From Dehalococcoidia bacterium UBA1328 (lineage in GTDB: Bacteria > Chloroflexota > Dehalococcoidia > Lucifugimonadales > Lucifugimonadaceae): a stretch of 64,000 nt of DNA. The translations under genes and the position numbers were made by a program. Positions within the stretch are counted from its first letter, which is position 1. Each line of letters begins with the position of its first letter. Below the pieces are notes generated by a model, which worked only from the letters and a program-made list of their open reading frames with translations, was not told the origin of the DNA and did not search any database. This document shows, piece by piece, positions 26,304-35,752 of the stretch. The stretch lies in assembly GCA_002306815.1 (NCBI GenBank), contig DBTA01000022.1, forward strand, positions 1 through 64,000. The letters run 5' to 3'.

Positions 26304-28055
26304 TTGCCGCGCTTCACTTTCGACGTCAAAGCTCATCGGCAGCTCATTGTTGTAGGGATTTTTGTGATCTCGCTGCTACTGATTCAGTGTTCTGGCGATG
26401 AGCCATATCCGACGACACCAACACCGATACCTTCCTCGACTCCCGCTCCTACGCCAACGTCGACTCCGGGACCTACAGCTACTCCTTTCGCTACCCCTAC
26501 CTCGATTCCGCAGGAAAGAGAAATCCCACCTCTAAAAGATCTCGCACGCGGCGGTTTTCTCAAATTCGCTGTTCGAGAAGGACCGCCTCATTACGATCCA
26601 CATCTCACCGTTTCGTCTGCGGTGAACAGTTGGGGAGCCGGGCTAGCTTATTCCAGACTCCTGAAATTCGACACTACCAACGGCGGCGCAGAGGTTATTT
26701 GCGATCTTTGCGAATCATGGCAGCAATCAGCACCACTGACCTTTAGATTTCAGATTCGCGACGATGTTAGTTGGCATGACATTGCTCCTCCGTCAGGACG
26801 AACACTCACAGCGCAAGACATTGCCTTCAGTCTCAACAGGATCGCTAAAGACGGATTTAAGAGCGCTTCGCTGTTCTCAAACATTAGTGAGATCAGCGCG
26901 GTTGGCGACCAAGAAGTGGTGATTCGGCTTTTCTCACCTGACTCTGAGGCACTCGAAAAACTAGCCGATTCACACGCACGAATCGTTTCGCACGAAACAG
27001 TTGAGACCTTCGGTGATCTCAGACGGGGTCCAACCGTGGGAACTGGTCCATGGATAGCTACAAATGTCCGATCCGATTTCACACGGCTGATCGCAAACCC
27101 AGACCATTATCTTGATGGCTTCCCGTATCTCGACGGGCTAGAAATTCAAGTGGTGCCATCCCCATCGGTACGCGCAGCGGGAGTTCGATCAAAGGTAATT
27201 GATCTTTCTGACGTCAATTTCACTCTTGTCAAAAGCGCGCAAGGAGCATTCGATGAGATCAGCTGGGTTGGTATTGAAAACCCCTCCGCCGGCGTTGAAA
27301 TAGCAATGAATACCGCTAGAAGTCCTATGGACAGTAAGGCTGTGCGAGAGGCAATGATGCTCACGTGGTCGCCGGTAGCGGATCCCTCGGGCTATCTTCC
27401 GATTTCGATCGGTACATCATCAAGACCGCTCCACTCACTTTCAAGCTTGGGCCTGCCACTTATTGGTTCATCGGTGCCGCTGGAGGCTCAGTTCGGGTTC
27501 GACGAGAGATTCGGCGACATAGCGAAAGCGAGATCGCTGCTCGCGAACGCTGCCACCGCACCGACCGACAACATCGTTATCAAGGTCGGGGAATATGGCG
27601 ATCAATACATAGATCAGGCAATTTCGATGGCTGGAGGTCTTGCCGATGTCGGTATCCGAGCGGAAGTCGAAAGGCTTTCGACTCGGTTGTTTGGTGACGA
27701 AGTGTGGCTCGGAGGCGATTACGACATCATGGTTGGCGCTCCACCGCCCGTTTCGAGCACCACTGCCTATCTATTCGCCATTCACCACTCGAACGGACCG
27801 TGGAATACAACCGGATATTCGAACCCGGAAATTGATCGACTGATAGGATATCAAGCCCGCGAGTACGATCCTACGAAGAGGAATGAGATTCTCGTGGATA
27901 TTCAGAAGCTGATTCTCGAAGGCGCACACCGATTCATCGCAACATACAGAACAACCCATTGGATCTTCTGGGATTATGTCGAGGATTTCGCGCCCAGTAC
28001 CCCGCGTGGAGACACCGACTTCCTTACTAGGGTTTGGCTGAATAAAGACGAGTAG
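26304..28055 (+). CDS. Lipoprotein ABC peptide/nickel-type substrate-binding protein (SBP family 5)
   Basis: The mature part (about 540 residues) is a family 5 extracellular solute-binding protein: PHYDPHLTVSSAVNSWGAGLAYSRL, VICDLCESW, FRFQIRDDVSWHD and the closing FIATYRTTHWIFWDYV. It would capture oligopeptides or similar solutes outside the membrane. A hydrophobic stretch ending LLLIQC gives a lipobox, followed by a 40-residue Pro/Thr linker typical of cell-wall lipoproteins. The TTG at 26304 puts this signal peptide at the N-terminus; an ATG at 26229 or the longer frame from 26025 would leave it internal. No permease or ATPase genes are adjacent, so it is an orphan component. Confidence 0.85.
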   Translation: MPRFTFDVKAHRQLIVVGIFVISLLLIQCSGDEPYPTTPTPIPSSTPAPTPTSTPGPTATPFATPTSIPQEREIPPLKDLARGGFLKFAVREGPPHYDPHLTVSSAVNSWGAGLAYSRLLKFDTTNGGAEVICDLCESWQQSAPLTFRFQIRDDVSWHDIAPPSGRTLTAQDIAFSLNRIAKDGFKSASLFSNISEISAVGDQEVVIRLFSPDSEALEKLADSHARIVSHETVETFGDLRRGPTVGTGPWIATNVRSDFTRLIANPDHYLDGFPYLDGLEIQVVPSPSVRAAGVRSKVIDLSDVNFTLVKSAQGAFDEISWVGIENPSAGVEIAMNTARSPMDSKAVREAMMLTWSPVADPSGYLPISIGTSSRPLHSLSSLGLPLIGSSVPLEAQFGFDERFGDIAKARSLLANAATAPTDNIVIKVGEYGDQYIDQAISMAGGLADVGIRAEVERLSTRLFGDEVWLGGDYDIMVGAPPPVSSTTAYLFAIHHSNGPWNTTGYSNPEIDRLIGYQAREYDPTKRNEILVDIQKLILEGAHRFIATYRTTHWIFWDYVEDFAPSTPRGDTDFLTRVWLNKDE

Positions 28056-28092
28056 TACTCGCAGCGCGATGAAAGAAGTCCCTCTGTATCTT

Positions 28093-28551
28093 CTAGGCGA
28101 GGTGTTCCTTCAAACCGTCGTCGAGTCCGACCCAGCTCAGCAAGGCGCACTTGATACGCACCGGGAACTTGCGAACACCACCGAGCGCTTCGATATCGCC
28201 AAGAATATCGGCTTCCTCGTTAGAGATTTCTTCTCCCTTTAAGAGTCGCCTAACACAGTCGACCGCAGCTTGCACTTCTTCGGTCGATTTTCCATCGACG
28301 AGTTCGGCTAGCAGAGAAGCAGAAGCTTGTGATATTGCACAACCTCTACCGGTAATACTCACACCAGAAATACTGCAGTCATCGACCTTCAACTGAATGT
28401 GGAATTCGTCACCACAAAAGGGGTTGTTCACTTCGAGGTCAATGTCAGGATTCTCAACCGCAGCTGTATTTCGCGGACTGCGGTAGTGATCGAGAATGAT
28501 CGCTTCGTACAGCTCATCCATCTCATTGAGACCACTCATTCCACCCATCAT
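28093..28551 (-). CDS. sufU: SufU-type Fe-S scaffold/sulfur-transfer protein
   Basis: A 152-residue NifU_N/SufU protein. The three conserved Cys are in NPFCGDEFH, GRGCAISQAS and VRIKCALLSW, with Asp in the first motif. The 18-21 residue insert between the second and third Cys that marks SufU is present (STEEVQAAVDCVRRLL and on). In this family SufU accepts persulfide sulfur from SufS through a zinc site. It is the last gene of sufBCDSU; its ATG overlaps the sufS stop. Confidence 0.93.
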   Translation of the reverse strand: MMGGMSGLNEMDELYEAIILDHYRSPRNTAAVENPDIDLEVNNPFCGDEFHIQLKVDDCSISGVSITGRGCAISQASASLLAELVDGKSTEEVQAAVDCVRRLLKGEEISNEEADILGDIEALGGVRKFPVRIKCALLSWVGLDDGLKEHLA

Positions 28552-29807
28552 CGGTTGAAATACCCCTCAGTTTCGCTAATGCCATTTACCAGTGCGTCTA
28601 CCTCTGACCTAGTGTTGTATATATAAAAGCTCGCTCGTGCCGCCGCGACGACGTCATAGCTGCGGACAAGAGGCATAGCGCAGTGGTGACCCGTTCGAAT
28701 GGCGATGCCTTGCTGATCCAGGGCCGTCCCAAGATCGTGAGGGTGAATGGTGTCGTGGACAAACGAAATCACTCCTCCTCTCTGTGATGAATCTTGCGGT
28801 CCAAGTACCTTCACGTTGTCCAAGGAGAGAATCTGTTCCATGGCGTAAGCAGTTAGCTCTTGCTCATGCTGCCAGACGTTCTCCATGCCCAAATCGCTCA
28901 AGTAGTCAACAGCAGCTCCCGTTGCAAAAGCATCGGCAATGTTTGGGGTTCCCGCTTCGAACTTATACGGAAGGTCGTTCCATTTGGCACCCTCGTACGT
29001 GACTTCAAGAATCATGTCGCCACCGAACATGTACGGAGGCATCTCTTCAAGCAGATCGAGACGTCCCCACAAAACACCAATACCGGTTGGTCCGAGCATC
29101 TTATGAGCTGAAAAAGCTAAGAAATCGGCATCAATCGCCTGAACGTCTACCGGCATATGCGGGACACTTTGTGCAGCATCGACGAGGATTACCGCGCCAA
29201 CATCATGCGCAAGCTCGGCGAGCTTAGCAACAGGGTTAATCGTACCAAGCACGTTCGACATGTGAGTGACCGAAACAAGCTTTGTCCTTGAGTCGATCAC
29301 GCTCGATGCATCTACGAAATTAATGACACCGTCGTCATTGTGCGACAGGTACCGAATTTCGGCGCCCTTCTTGAACGCGAGCTGCTGCCAAGGCACGATG
29401 TTCGAGTGGTGCTCCATCGCCGTTATAACGATGTTGTCACCTTCGCTAATATTGGCTTCAGCCCAGGTCGCTGCAACGAGGTTCAGCGATTCGCTGGTGT
29501 TGCGAGTCCAGATTACTTCTTCCGACCGAGGTGCGTTAATAAACTTCGCCACTTTGGTACGAGCGACTTCGTAGCCGTTGGTAGCTTCCATCGACAGGGT
29601 GTGGACACCGCGATGGACGTTGGCGTTAGTTTGCTCATAGTAGTCGGTAAGCGACTTTATGACCTGTTTCGGCTTCTGTGTGGTCGCCGCGTTGTCGAGG
29701 TAAACCAGTTCCTGTCCGTGAATTTTTCGTTGCAGAATCGGAAAATCAGCGCGGATTGCATCGGGGTCAAACACGCGGGTTCCGGCAGAAAGTGTCGATT
29801 CGCTCAT
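28548..29807 (-). CDS. sufS: Cysteine desulfurase SufS
   Basis: A 419-residue PLP enzyme of the class V aminotransferase fold that removes sulfur from cysteine for Fe-S cluster assembly. The N-terminus YLDNAATTQKPKQVI, HRGVHTLS, and ITAMEHHSN are family hallmarks. The PLP Lys is in FSAHKMLGPTGIGVLWG and the persulfide Cys in RTGHHCAMPL, with the short SufS-type loop. Its ATG overlaps the sufD stop as ATGA and its stop overlaps sufU, so translation is coupled through the operon. Confidence 0.96.
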   Translation of the reverse strand: MSESTLSAGTRVFDPDAIRADFPILQRKIHGQELVYLDNAATTQKPKQVIKSLTDYYEQTNANVHRGVHTLSMEATNGYEVARTKVAKFINAPRSEEVIWTRNTSESLNLVAATWAEANISEGDNIVITAMEHHSNIVPWQQLAFKKGAEIRYLSHNDDGVINFVDASSVIDSRTKLVSVTHMSNVLGTINPVAKLAELAHDVGAVILVDAAQSVPHMPVDVQAIDADFLAFSAHKMLGPTGIGVLWGRLDLLEEMPPYMFGGDMILEVTYEGAKWNDLPYKFEAGTPNIADAFATGAAVDYLSDLGMENVWQHEQELTAYAMEQILSLDNVKVLGPQDSSQRGGVISFVHDTIHPHDLGTALDQQGIAIRTGHHCAMPLVRSYDVVAAARASFYIYNTRSEVDALVNGISETEGYFNR

Positions 29808-31156
29808 GCGGTTCCTATCGTGTCCGACTCTGCGAGCAGCACAGGAATACGCTCGTCAGTAACTCGTTCAACGAAATCGAAAAGAGTCGGCGGCTCGAAC
29901 TCGTTCAACATTTCCTCGGCGAATCCGCGAACAAGGATGGCTTTTGCGGTCTCCTCGTCAACACCTCGTGACTGCAAGTAGAACAGAGTATCCCGATCGA
30001 CGTGCCCCGCAGTTGCTCCGTGCGAAGCCGTAATGTCGTCTGCGTAAATTTCAAGCGATGGCTTAGCGTCGATCTCAGCACCGCGGGAAAGCAAGAGGTT
30101 CAGGTCTTTCTGATTTGCGTCAGATTTCTGGGCATTACGCATCACGATCACTTTTCCGCTAAACACAGCGTGTGACTTTCCGGACAGGATTCCCTTGTAG
30201 AACTGATCTGATGAACCGCCCGGCTTGGCGTGAGTGGTGCTGATTTCCTGGTCCTGATGCTGCGAGCCATTGGTCATGTAGAGACCATGAAGCGTGCAAT
30301 TGGCACCGGGAGCGTCGAGCAAGGTGTGAACGTCGTTTCGAGCAATCTGGGCACCGACCGCAAATGATGTCGAGGTGAAGTCGGTGTCACCCTGCTGGCT
30401 AACTCGCGTCGTACCGATATGGAAGGATGCCTCGTTTTCCATCTGGACTCGGTAGTGACGTATAGCCGAGCCGCCGTCCTGCAAAATTTCGATGACGGGC
30501 GCCGAAAACTGTGGCGTGTCGGCAAGGTTTAGATGCGTTTCGATCAATGTCATCGAACTACCCACACCTGCGTTCATCAGAAGCCGAGGGTAGACAGCTC
30601 GGCTCTCGGAGGCACCCGAAGTCACAAAAATCACATGAACCGGCTGTTCGAGCTCGGAGCCATCACCGAGTGACACATAAGCACCGTCGTCGACAAATGC
30701 CGTGCTAAGCGCTGTGAACGCGTACTCTTCTTTTCCAGCCAGACTGGCGAGTTGAGATTCCACGTCGCCTTCACTCGACTCGATAGCGGACGCCAGTGAT
30801 GTTGCTCGAAGACCTGTGGTCCCATTCAGGCTGGAAAGCTCAGAGGAAAACTTTCCGTCAACAACGACTAAAGTGTCCCACGCGTCGTCCCAAGGTCCCG
30901 CGCACTTGATCTGTTCGGCGGTGACAGAACCGGAGCTTCCGTATGAAAATTCCAGATCAGCAAGCGGTCGAAGATTTGTGTATTTCCAGAGCTCGTTGCC
31001 TCGTCGCTTTGTTGGCAAGCCCAGATTCGAAAAAGCCGACCACGCCTTTTCACGAAGAGACTTGATCCATTCTGGAGAAGTCGACTTATCAGACGATAAT
31101 TTTTCGAAAGCCCTCGCGAATTTATCGACTGCAGCTGGTGGTGTTTCAATCGTCAT
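29804..31156 (-). CDS. sufD: Fe-S cluster assembly protein SufD
   Basis: A 450-residue SufBD-family protein. The N-terminal helical part (WIKSLREKAWSAFSNLGLPTKRRGNELWKYTNLRPL) precedes the right-handed beta-helix core, with HDQEISTTHAKPGGSSDQFYKGIL and GKVIVMRNAQKSDANQ. The C-terminal end contains SHGATAGHVDRDTLFYLQSRGVDEETAKAILVRGF, the conserved SufBD signature with the His needed for cluster formation. SufD pairs with SufB in the SufBC2D scaffold. It lies two bases after sufC. Confidence 0.94.
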   Translation of the reverse strand: MTIETPPAAVDKFARAFEKLSSDKSTSPEWIKSLREKAWSAFSNLGLPTKRRGNELWKYTNLRPLADLEFSYGSSGSVTAEQIKCAGPWDDAWDTLVVVDGKFSSELSSLNGTTGLRATSLASAIESSEGDVESQLASLAGKEEYAFTALSTAFVDDGAYVSLGDGSELEQPVHVIFVTSGASESRAVYPRLLMNAGVGSSMTLIETHLNLADTPQFSAPVIEILQDGGSAIRHYRVQMENEASFHIGTTRVSQQGDTDFTSTSFAVGAQIARNDVHTLLDAPGANCTLHGLYMTNGSQHQDQEISTTHAKPGGSSDQFYKGILSGKSHAVFSGKVIVMRNAQKSDANQKDLNLLLSRGAEIDAKPSLEIYADDITASHGATAGHVDRDTLFYLQSRGVDEETAKAILVRGFAEEMLNEFEPPTLFDFVERVTDERIPVLLAESDTIGTA

Positions 31157-31158
31157 AA

Positions 31159-31926
31159 TTAGGCGTCCGCTCCAGCTGCTGCGAAATACTCCTTGTACCC
31201 GTCCTTCTCAACTTCCAAAGCGAGTTCAGGACCGCCAGTCTTGACGATTTTGCCCTTGACGAGAATATGGACAACATCAGGAGTGATGTAGTTCAAAAGA
31301 CGCTGATAGTGAGTTACAACGATGAACGATCTCTCTGGTGAACGCATCGAGTTCACGCCTTCGGCAACGATTCGAAGAGCATCGACGTCAAGACCGGAGT
31401 CCGTTTCGTCAAGAATCGCAAGCGAGGGTTGTAACACCTCGAGCTGAAGCATTTCGTTACGCTTCTTTTCACCACCTGAGAAGCCCTCGTTCAGAGAGCG
31501 CTTCACAAGGTTCGGGTTGATCCCCACAGCTTCGACCTTCTCGTCGAAAAGCTTTGAGAAGTTTCTTACAGACATCTTGTCTTCGCCACGAGCTTCGGCT
31601 TTTGAGTCCAGAGCCGACTTCAAGAACTGCCAGGGTCGAACACCCGGAATTTCGGCCGGGTACTGGAACGCGAGAAACATGCCAAGGTGAGCACGTGCGT
31701 CAGGCGCCATTTCAATAATCGACTTGTCTTCGAAAAGAACGTCACCGTCGGTCACTTCATAGTCGGGACGTCCCATGAGAACGTTTGCGAGCGTGCTCTT
31801 GCCGGAACCGTTGGGCCCCATAATTGCGTGAACTTCACCCTTGCTCACTTTCAGGTCGATCCCTCTGAGGATTTCTGAATCTTCAACGTCGACTACCGAC
31901 GCGTGCAGGTTTTTGATCTCAAGCAT
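31159..31926 (-). CDS. sufC: Fe-S assembly ATPase SufC
   Basis: A 255-residue ABC-type ATPase, cytoplasmic. Walker A is GPNGSGKST (about residues 37-45), the signature is FSGGEKKRNEM (with Phe for the usual Leu, as in other SufC), Walker B is SLAILDETDSGLD, and the switch His is in IVVTHYQRLL. It powers conformational change in the SufBC2D complex. ATG start, 63 bases after sufB. Confidence 0.96.
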   Translation of the reverse strand: MLEIKNLHASVVDVEDSEILRGIDLKVSKGEVHAIMGPNGSGKSTLANVLMGRPDYEVTDGDVLFEDKSIIEMAPDARAHLGMFLAFQYPAEIPGVRPWQFLKSALDSKAEARGEDKMSVRNFSKLFDEKVEAVGINPNLVKRSLNEGFSGGEKKRNEMLQLEVLQPSLAILDETDSGLDVDALRIVAEGVNSMRSPERSFIVVTHYQRLLNYITPDVVHILVKGKIVKTGGPELALEVEKDGYKEYFAAAGADA

Positions 31927-31989
31927 TTTTGTTGTGATTACCAGATTTGAACTTATTGTTGGTGGAAAATTTCGGTTGAGGCCAGGCGT

Positions 31990-33453
31990 CTAACCGACAG
32001 CACCTTCGAGAGAAACCTTGAGAAGTTGGCTAGCTTCGAGAGCGAACTCGAATGGCAACTCCTTGATCACATCACGGCTCCAGCCTGTGATAATCATGTG
32101 GTGGGCTTCTTCTTCAGAAAGCCCGCGCGCCATCAGGTAGAAAAGCTGATCGTCACTGACCTTCGAAGTAGAGGCTTCGTGTTCCAATCGAGCGGTTGGA
32201 TTCCGCACTTCGATGTATGGAACGGTGTGTGCTCCGCACTGATCACCAACGAGAAGTGAGTCGCACTGAGTATGGTTCACAGCATTCTCGGCACCAGGCA
32301 TGATCTGGACCTGGCCGCGATACGTGTTGTTGCCCTTTCCTGCGGAAATACCTTTCGACACGATCGTCGACTTGGTGTTCTTGCCAATGTGGATCATCTT
32401 CGTGCCTGTGTCGGCCTGTTGATGATTGTTGGCAAGAGCTACCGAGAAGAATTCGCCCACGGAGTTATCGCCACGAAGAATCACACTCGGGTACTTCCAG
32501 GTGATAGCAGAACCGGTTTCGACTTGAGTCCAGGAAATCTTTGCGTTCATGTCTGCACGACCTCGCTTGGTCACGAAGTTATAAACACCACCCTCACCGT
32601 CCTTGGTTCCAGGGAACCAGTTCTGTATCGTCGAGTACTTGATCTCTGCGTCGTCTAGAGCAACAAGCTCGACGACGGCGGCATGCAACTGGCTAGTCTT
32701 GCGGAACGGGGCTGTACAGCCTTCTAGATAAGACACATATGCGCCTTTGTCAGCCACGATAAGCGTTCTCTCAAACTGGCCTGACCCCTCCGTGTTGATA
32801 CGGAAGTAAGTCATCAATTCAATCGGACACTTCACGCCGGGCGGGATGTAAGCAAACGAACCGTCACTAAACACCGCTGAATTTAGAGCGGCGTAAAAGT
32901 TGTCGGTGTGCGGGACAACCGATCCGAGGTATTTCTTCACGAGTTCCGGGTGGTTCTTCACCGCTTCACTGAACGAGCAGAATATGATCCCTAGCTCACC
33001 GAGCTGCTTCTCCATCGTGGTAGCCACTGAAACTGAGTCGAAGACAGCATCGACAGCTACGCCAGCGAGTGCAGCTCGTTCCTGAAGCGGAATTCCCAGC
33101 TTCTCGAAGGTTTCGAGCATCTCAGGATCGACATCATCGAGGCTCTTAGGAGCTTCGTTCGTACCCTTTGGAGCGGCGTAGTAGTAAATATCCTGAAAAT
33201 CGACTCCGGGATAGTCGATCATCGCCCAAGTAGGCTCGCCATCTTTTTTCTCAAGATCAGCCCAGAGGCGATACGCCTTAAGACGCCATTCGAGTAGCCA
33301 CTCCGGTTCTTCCTTCTTCTCAGAAATCAGCCGAACAATGTCCTCGCTCAGACCTTTGGGAGCGAGTTCAGTATCGACATCCGTTACGAATCCCCACTTA
33401 TACTCACCACCTGAAAGGTCTGACTCGCGTGAAATCGTGTTTTGGTTGGTCAA
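31990..33453 (-). CDS. sufB: Fe-S cluster assembly protein SufB
   Basis: A 487-residue SufB scaffold protein, first gene of the operon. Typical segments are GVDFQDIYYYAAPK, VPHTDNFYAALNSAVFSDGSFAYIPPGVKCPIELMTYFRIN and ARLEHEASTSKVSDDQLFYLMARGLSEEEA. The conserved Cys used to receive sulfur is in NHTQCDSLLVG. It carries out de novo Fe-S assembly with SufC and SufD. The start is TTG with GGAG eight bases upstream. Fe-S proteins required for siroheme-dependent heme synthesis elsewhere would depend on this system. Confidence 0.96.
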   Translation of the reverse strand: MTNQNTISRESDLSGGEYKWGFVTDVDTELAPKGLSEDIVRLISEKKEEPEWLLEWRLKAYRLWADLEKKDGEPTWAMIDYPGVDFQDIYYYAAPKGTNEAPKSLDDVDPEMLETFEKLGIPLQERAALAGVAVDAVFDSVSVATTMEKQLGELGIIFCSFSEAVKNHPELVKKYLGSVVPHTDNFYAALNSAVFSDGSFAYIPPGVKCPIELMTYFRINTEGSGQFERTLIVADKGAYVSYLEGCTAPFRKTSQLHAAVVELVALDDAEIKYSTIQNWFPGTKDGEGGVYNFVTKRGRADMNAKISWTQVETGSAITWKYPSVILRGDNSVGEFFSVALANNHQQADTGTKMIHIGKNTKSTIVSKGISAGKGNNTYRGQVQIMPGAENAVNHTQCDSLLVGDQCGAHTVPYIEVRNPTARLEHEASTSKVSDDQLFYLMARGLSEEEAHHMIITGWSRDVIKELPFEFALEASQLLKVSLEGAVG

Positions 33454-33527
33454 TAAGATGCTCCGTAGAGGTGTTCTGACAAACTATAATAAGAATATGT
33501 GACGCCAGCCTGGCACTGTTTTCTAAC

Positions 33528-33547
33528 TGAAAATACGCATATTTTCA
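33528..33547. promoter_or_regulatory. Palindromic operator candidate upstream of sufBCDSU
   Basis: Perfect 8-base arms TGAAAATA and TATTTTCA surround CGCA, 75-94 bases upstream of the sufB start in the 338-base divergent region (33454-33791) between sufB and gatB. On the minus strand an A/T-rich TATTATAG that could be a -10 box lies downstream of it. The arms resemble A/T-rich iron- or redox-repressor boxes, but I cannot name the regulator. Nothing else definite is visible in this gap. Confidence 0.45.
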
Positions 33548-33791
33548 ATTCTGACTCGATCGGGACCCATTTAGCTTAAATCTGACCCCAAACAGCGTCA
33601 ACGAATTTCGTAACTGCAAACCAATACTGGTGCATATACGAAATACACAGCAGTTATATAGGTTAAAGCATGTTTTTGTCCCTGAAACGAAATGCCCTAG
33701 CCCACCGCGCCCGACCGTGTTTAAACTAGACCACTAGTAATTTGATCTCGCAGGTCTAACCGCCGACACTCACAGAAAGGCAACGTTACTC

Positions 33792-35267
33792 GTGGAGTAC
33801 GAAGCAGTAATTGGTCTCGAAACACACGTTCAACTGAAAACACGTAGCAAGATGTTTGGAACGTCTTCTGCTGAATATCAAACGGCCGAGCCCAACACCC
33901 TCGTCGACGAAGTAAGCATGGCGCTGCCGGGCACTCTCCCTGTGGTGAACCAGACCGCTGTCGAGTACGCCATGATGATCGGCATGGCGATCAATTGCAA
34001 TATCGCCCGAATCACTAAGTTCGACCGAAAGAATTACACCTACCCAGACCTGATGAAGGGTTACCAGATTACGCAGTTCGACGAGCCAATCTGCTACGAC
34101 GGATTCGTCGACCTCCCACTTGACAACCCTGTACGAGTGCGAATCAACCGGGTGCACATGGAAGAAGACGTTGCTCGGCTTGTTCACGTAGAAGGTCCGC
34201 AGGGTGGCACGGTTCATTCATTGATCGATATCAACCGAGCGGGCACGCCGCTAATGGAAATCGTGACTGAACCGGATATGCACACTTCCGAACAGGTCGA
34301 ATCGTACATTAACAGCCTGCAACACATCATTCGCTATCTCGGGGTAGGAACCGCCAACATGGAAGAGGGTTCGTTCCGCTGTGATGCCAACATTAGCGTC
34401 CGGCCCCAGGGCTCGACCGAACTGACCACAAAGGTCGAAGTCAAAAACATGAACCGAATCCGTGCTGTGGTTCGCGCCGTTGAATACGAGATCGAACGAC
34501 AAATTGCCGCCTATGAAAGCGGTGAGCGTATCATCCAAGAAACTCGCGGATGGGATGATGGCAAAGGCGTCACCAAGTCACAAAGAAGCAAAGAAGAAGC
34601 GAACGATTACCGCTACTTTCCTGAGCCGGATATTCCCCCGCTAATCATTAGCGAAGACTGGATTGAAGGTACGCAGGCAAAAATGCCTGAGCTGCCAATT
34701 GCGCGCAAGAATCGCTTCATGTCCGAGTGGGGCTTGACCGAATATGATGCCGACCTACTCACTTTCATCCGATCGACGGCTGATTACTTCGAAGCGGTTT
34801 GTGATGTCGTAAAACCCGAATCGCCTGACACAAAACAGGCGTTTGCGAAAGCGGCGGCGAACTGGCTCAACGGCGAAATGGCTCGTAAGATGAACGATGA
34901 CGAACTGATCAACATGTTCGACACGAATATCGCCCCTGAATCGCTTTCTACCCTCGTTGAGAAATTCCGCAAACGCGAGCTCAACAACAACTCTGCCAAG
35001 CAAGTTTTCGAACTGATGTATAACGAGGGATCGGATCCAGAAAAAGTGATCAAAGATCTTGGGCTCGGAGTTGTTTCTGGAGCCGACGCGCTCGGACCGA
35101 TCGTCGATGAAGTAATTGCTAACAACAAAAAAGCAGTTGACGACTATCTCGGCGGAAAAGAAGTTGCCCTGAAATCGCTGATGGGCCAGGTTATGAAAGC
35201 GACACGAGGTCAGGCAGATCCAATGCAGGCAACAGAAATGATCAAGGAAAAGCTCACGTCACACTAG
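33792..35267 (+). CDS. gatB: Aspartyl/glutamyl-tRNA amidotransferase subunit B
   Basis: The 491-residue product is GatB, which with GatA and GatC converts mischarged Glu-tRNA(Gln) or Asp-tRNA(Asn) to Gln- or Asn-tRNA. The N-terminus EYEAVIGLETHVQLKTRSKMF, KNYTYPDLMKGYQITQFDEPI, and FRCDANISVRP with DYRYFPEPDIPPL are family signatures for the kinase-like domain. The C-terminal YqeY-like tail domain ends in GLGVVSGADALGPIVDEVI. GTG start with AAAGG about 12 bases upstream. gatA and gatC are not adjacent. Confidence 0.96.
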   Translation: MEYEAVIGLETHVQLKTRSKMFGTSSAEYQTAEPNTLVDEVSMALPGTLPVVNQTAVEYAMMIGMAINCNIARITKFDRKNYTYPDLMKGYQITQFDEPICYDGFVDLPLDNPVRVRINRVHMEEDVARLVHVEGPQGGTVHSLIDINRAGTPLMEIVTEPDMHTSEQVESYINSLQHIIRYLGVGTANMEEGSFRCDANISVRPQGSTELTTKVEVKNMNRIRAVVRAVEYEIERQIAAYESGERIIQETRGWDDGKGVTKSQRSKEEANDYRYFPEPDIPPLIISEDWIEGTQAKMPELPIARKNRFMSEWGLTEYDADLLTFIRSTADYFEAVCDVVKPESPDTKQAFAKAAANWLNGEMARKMNDDELINMFDTNIAPESLSTLVEKFRKRELNNNSAKQVFELMYNEGSDPEKVIKDLGLGVVSGADALGPIVDEVIANNKKAVDDYLGGKEVALKSLMGQVMKATRGQADPMQATEMIKEKLTSH

Positions 35268-35424
35268 TATCGTTGCCGGCTCATTCGACTCATTTAGCCG
35301 TTCGGTTTACTCGGAAGTGTGGCGATCCTTGGGTCATAGCCCTAACATAGATAGTTGAAGGCTTTTCGATTGGCGTTGTGCCGGTGAAGTCGACAATTAA
35401 ATTCGGAACTTCTGAAGAAAACTA

Positions 35425-35640
35425 ATGGAAACCACATTTAGTCTCATATTGATGGTCACAGCGATTGCTTTAATCGCTGTATTGCTCTTGCAGGCTCGAG
35501 GCTCAGGCTCGTCGCTCTTCGGTGAAGCTACCAGCACGTTCCGATCTCGCCGTGGTGTGGAGCAACTGTTGTTTCGGGTGACAATCGTTCTCTCGTTCAT
35601 ATTCGTTGGAGTGGCGATCGCTAACGTTCGATTTAGCTAG
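35425..35640 (+). CDS. secG: Preprotein translocase subunit SecG
   Basis: A 71-residue protein with two hydrophobic segments (about residues 5-23 and 48-67) joined by a short Gly/Ser-rich cytoplasmic loop, GSGSSLFGEATSTFRSRRG, which carries the SecG family pattern (Q.G.g...lfG......~.rG). It assists SecYEG-mediated export. ATG start. A clear terminator follows. Confidence 0.9.
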   Translation: METTFSLILMVTAIALIAVLLLQARGSGSSLFGEATSTFRSRRGVEQLLFRVTIVLSFIFVGVAIANVRFS

Positions 35641-35670
35641 CAACAAGCTCTCCAACAAAACGCACTTACG

Positions 35671-35696
35671 TGGGCACTGTTAGGTGCCCATTTTTT
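35671..35696 (+). terminator. Rho-independent terminator after secG
   Basis: A 7-bp perfect stem TGGGCAC/GTGCCCA with loop TGTTAG is followed directly by six T residues, 30 bases downstream of the secG stop. Confidence 0.9.
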
Positions 35697-35752
35697 GTTA
35701 ACTAATAAACAGCCCCCACAACTCCCATGGGTGATGTGTAACATCGACCGCC

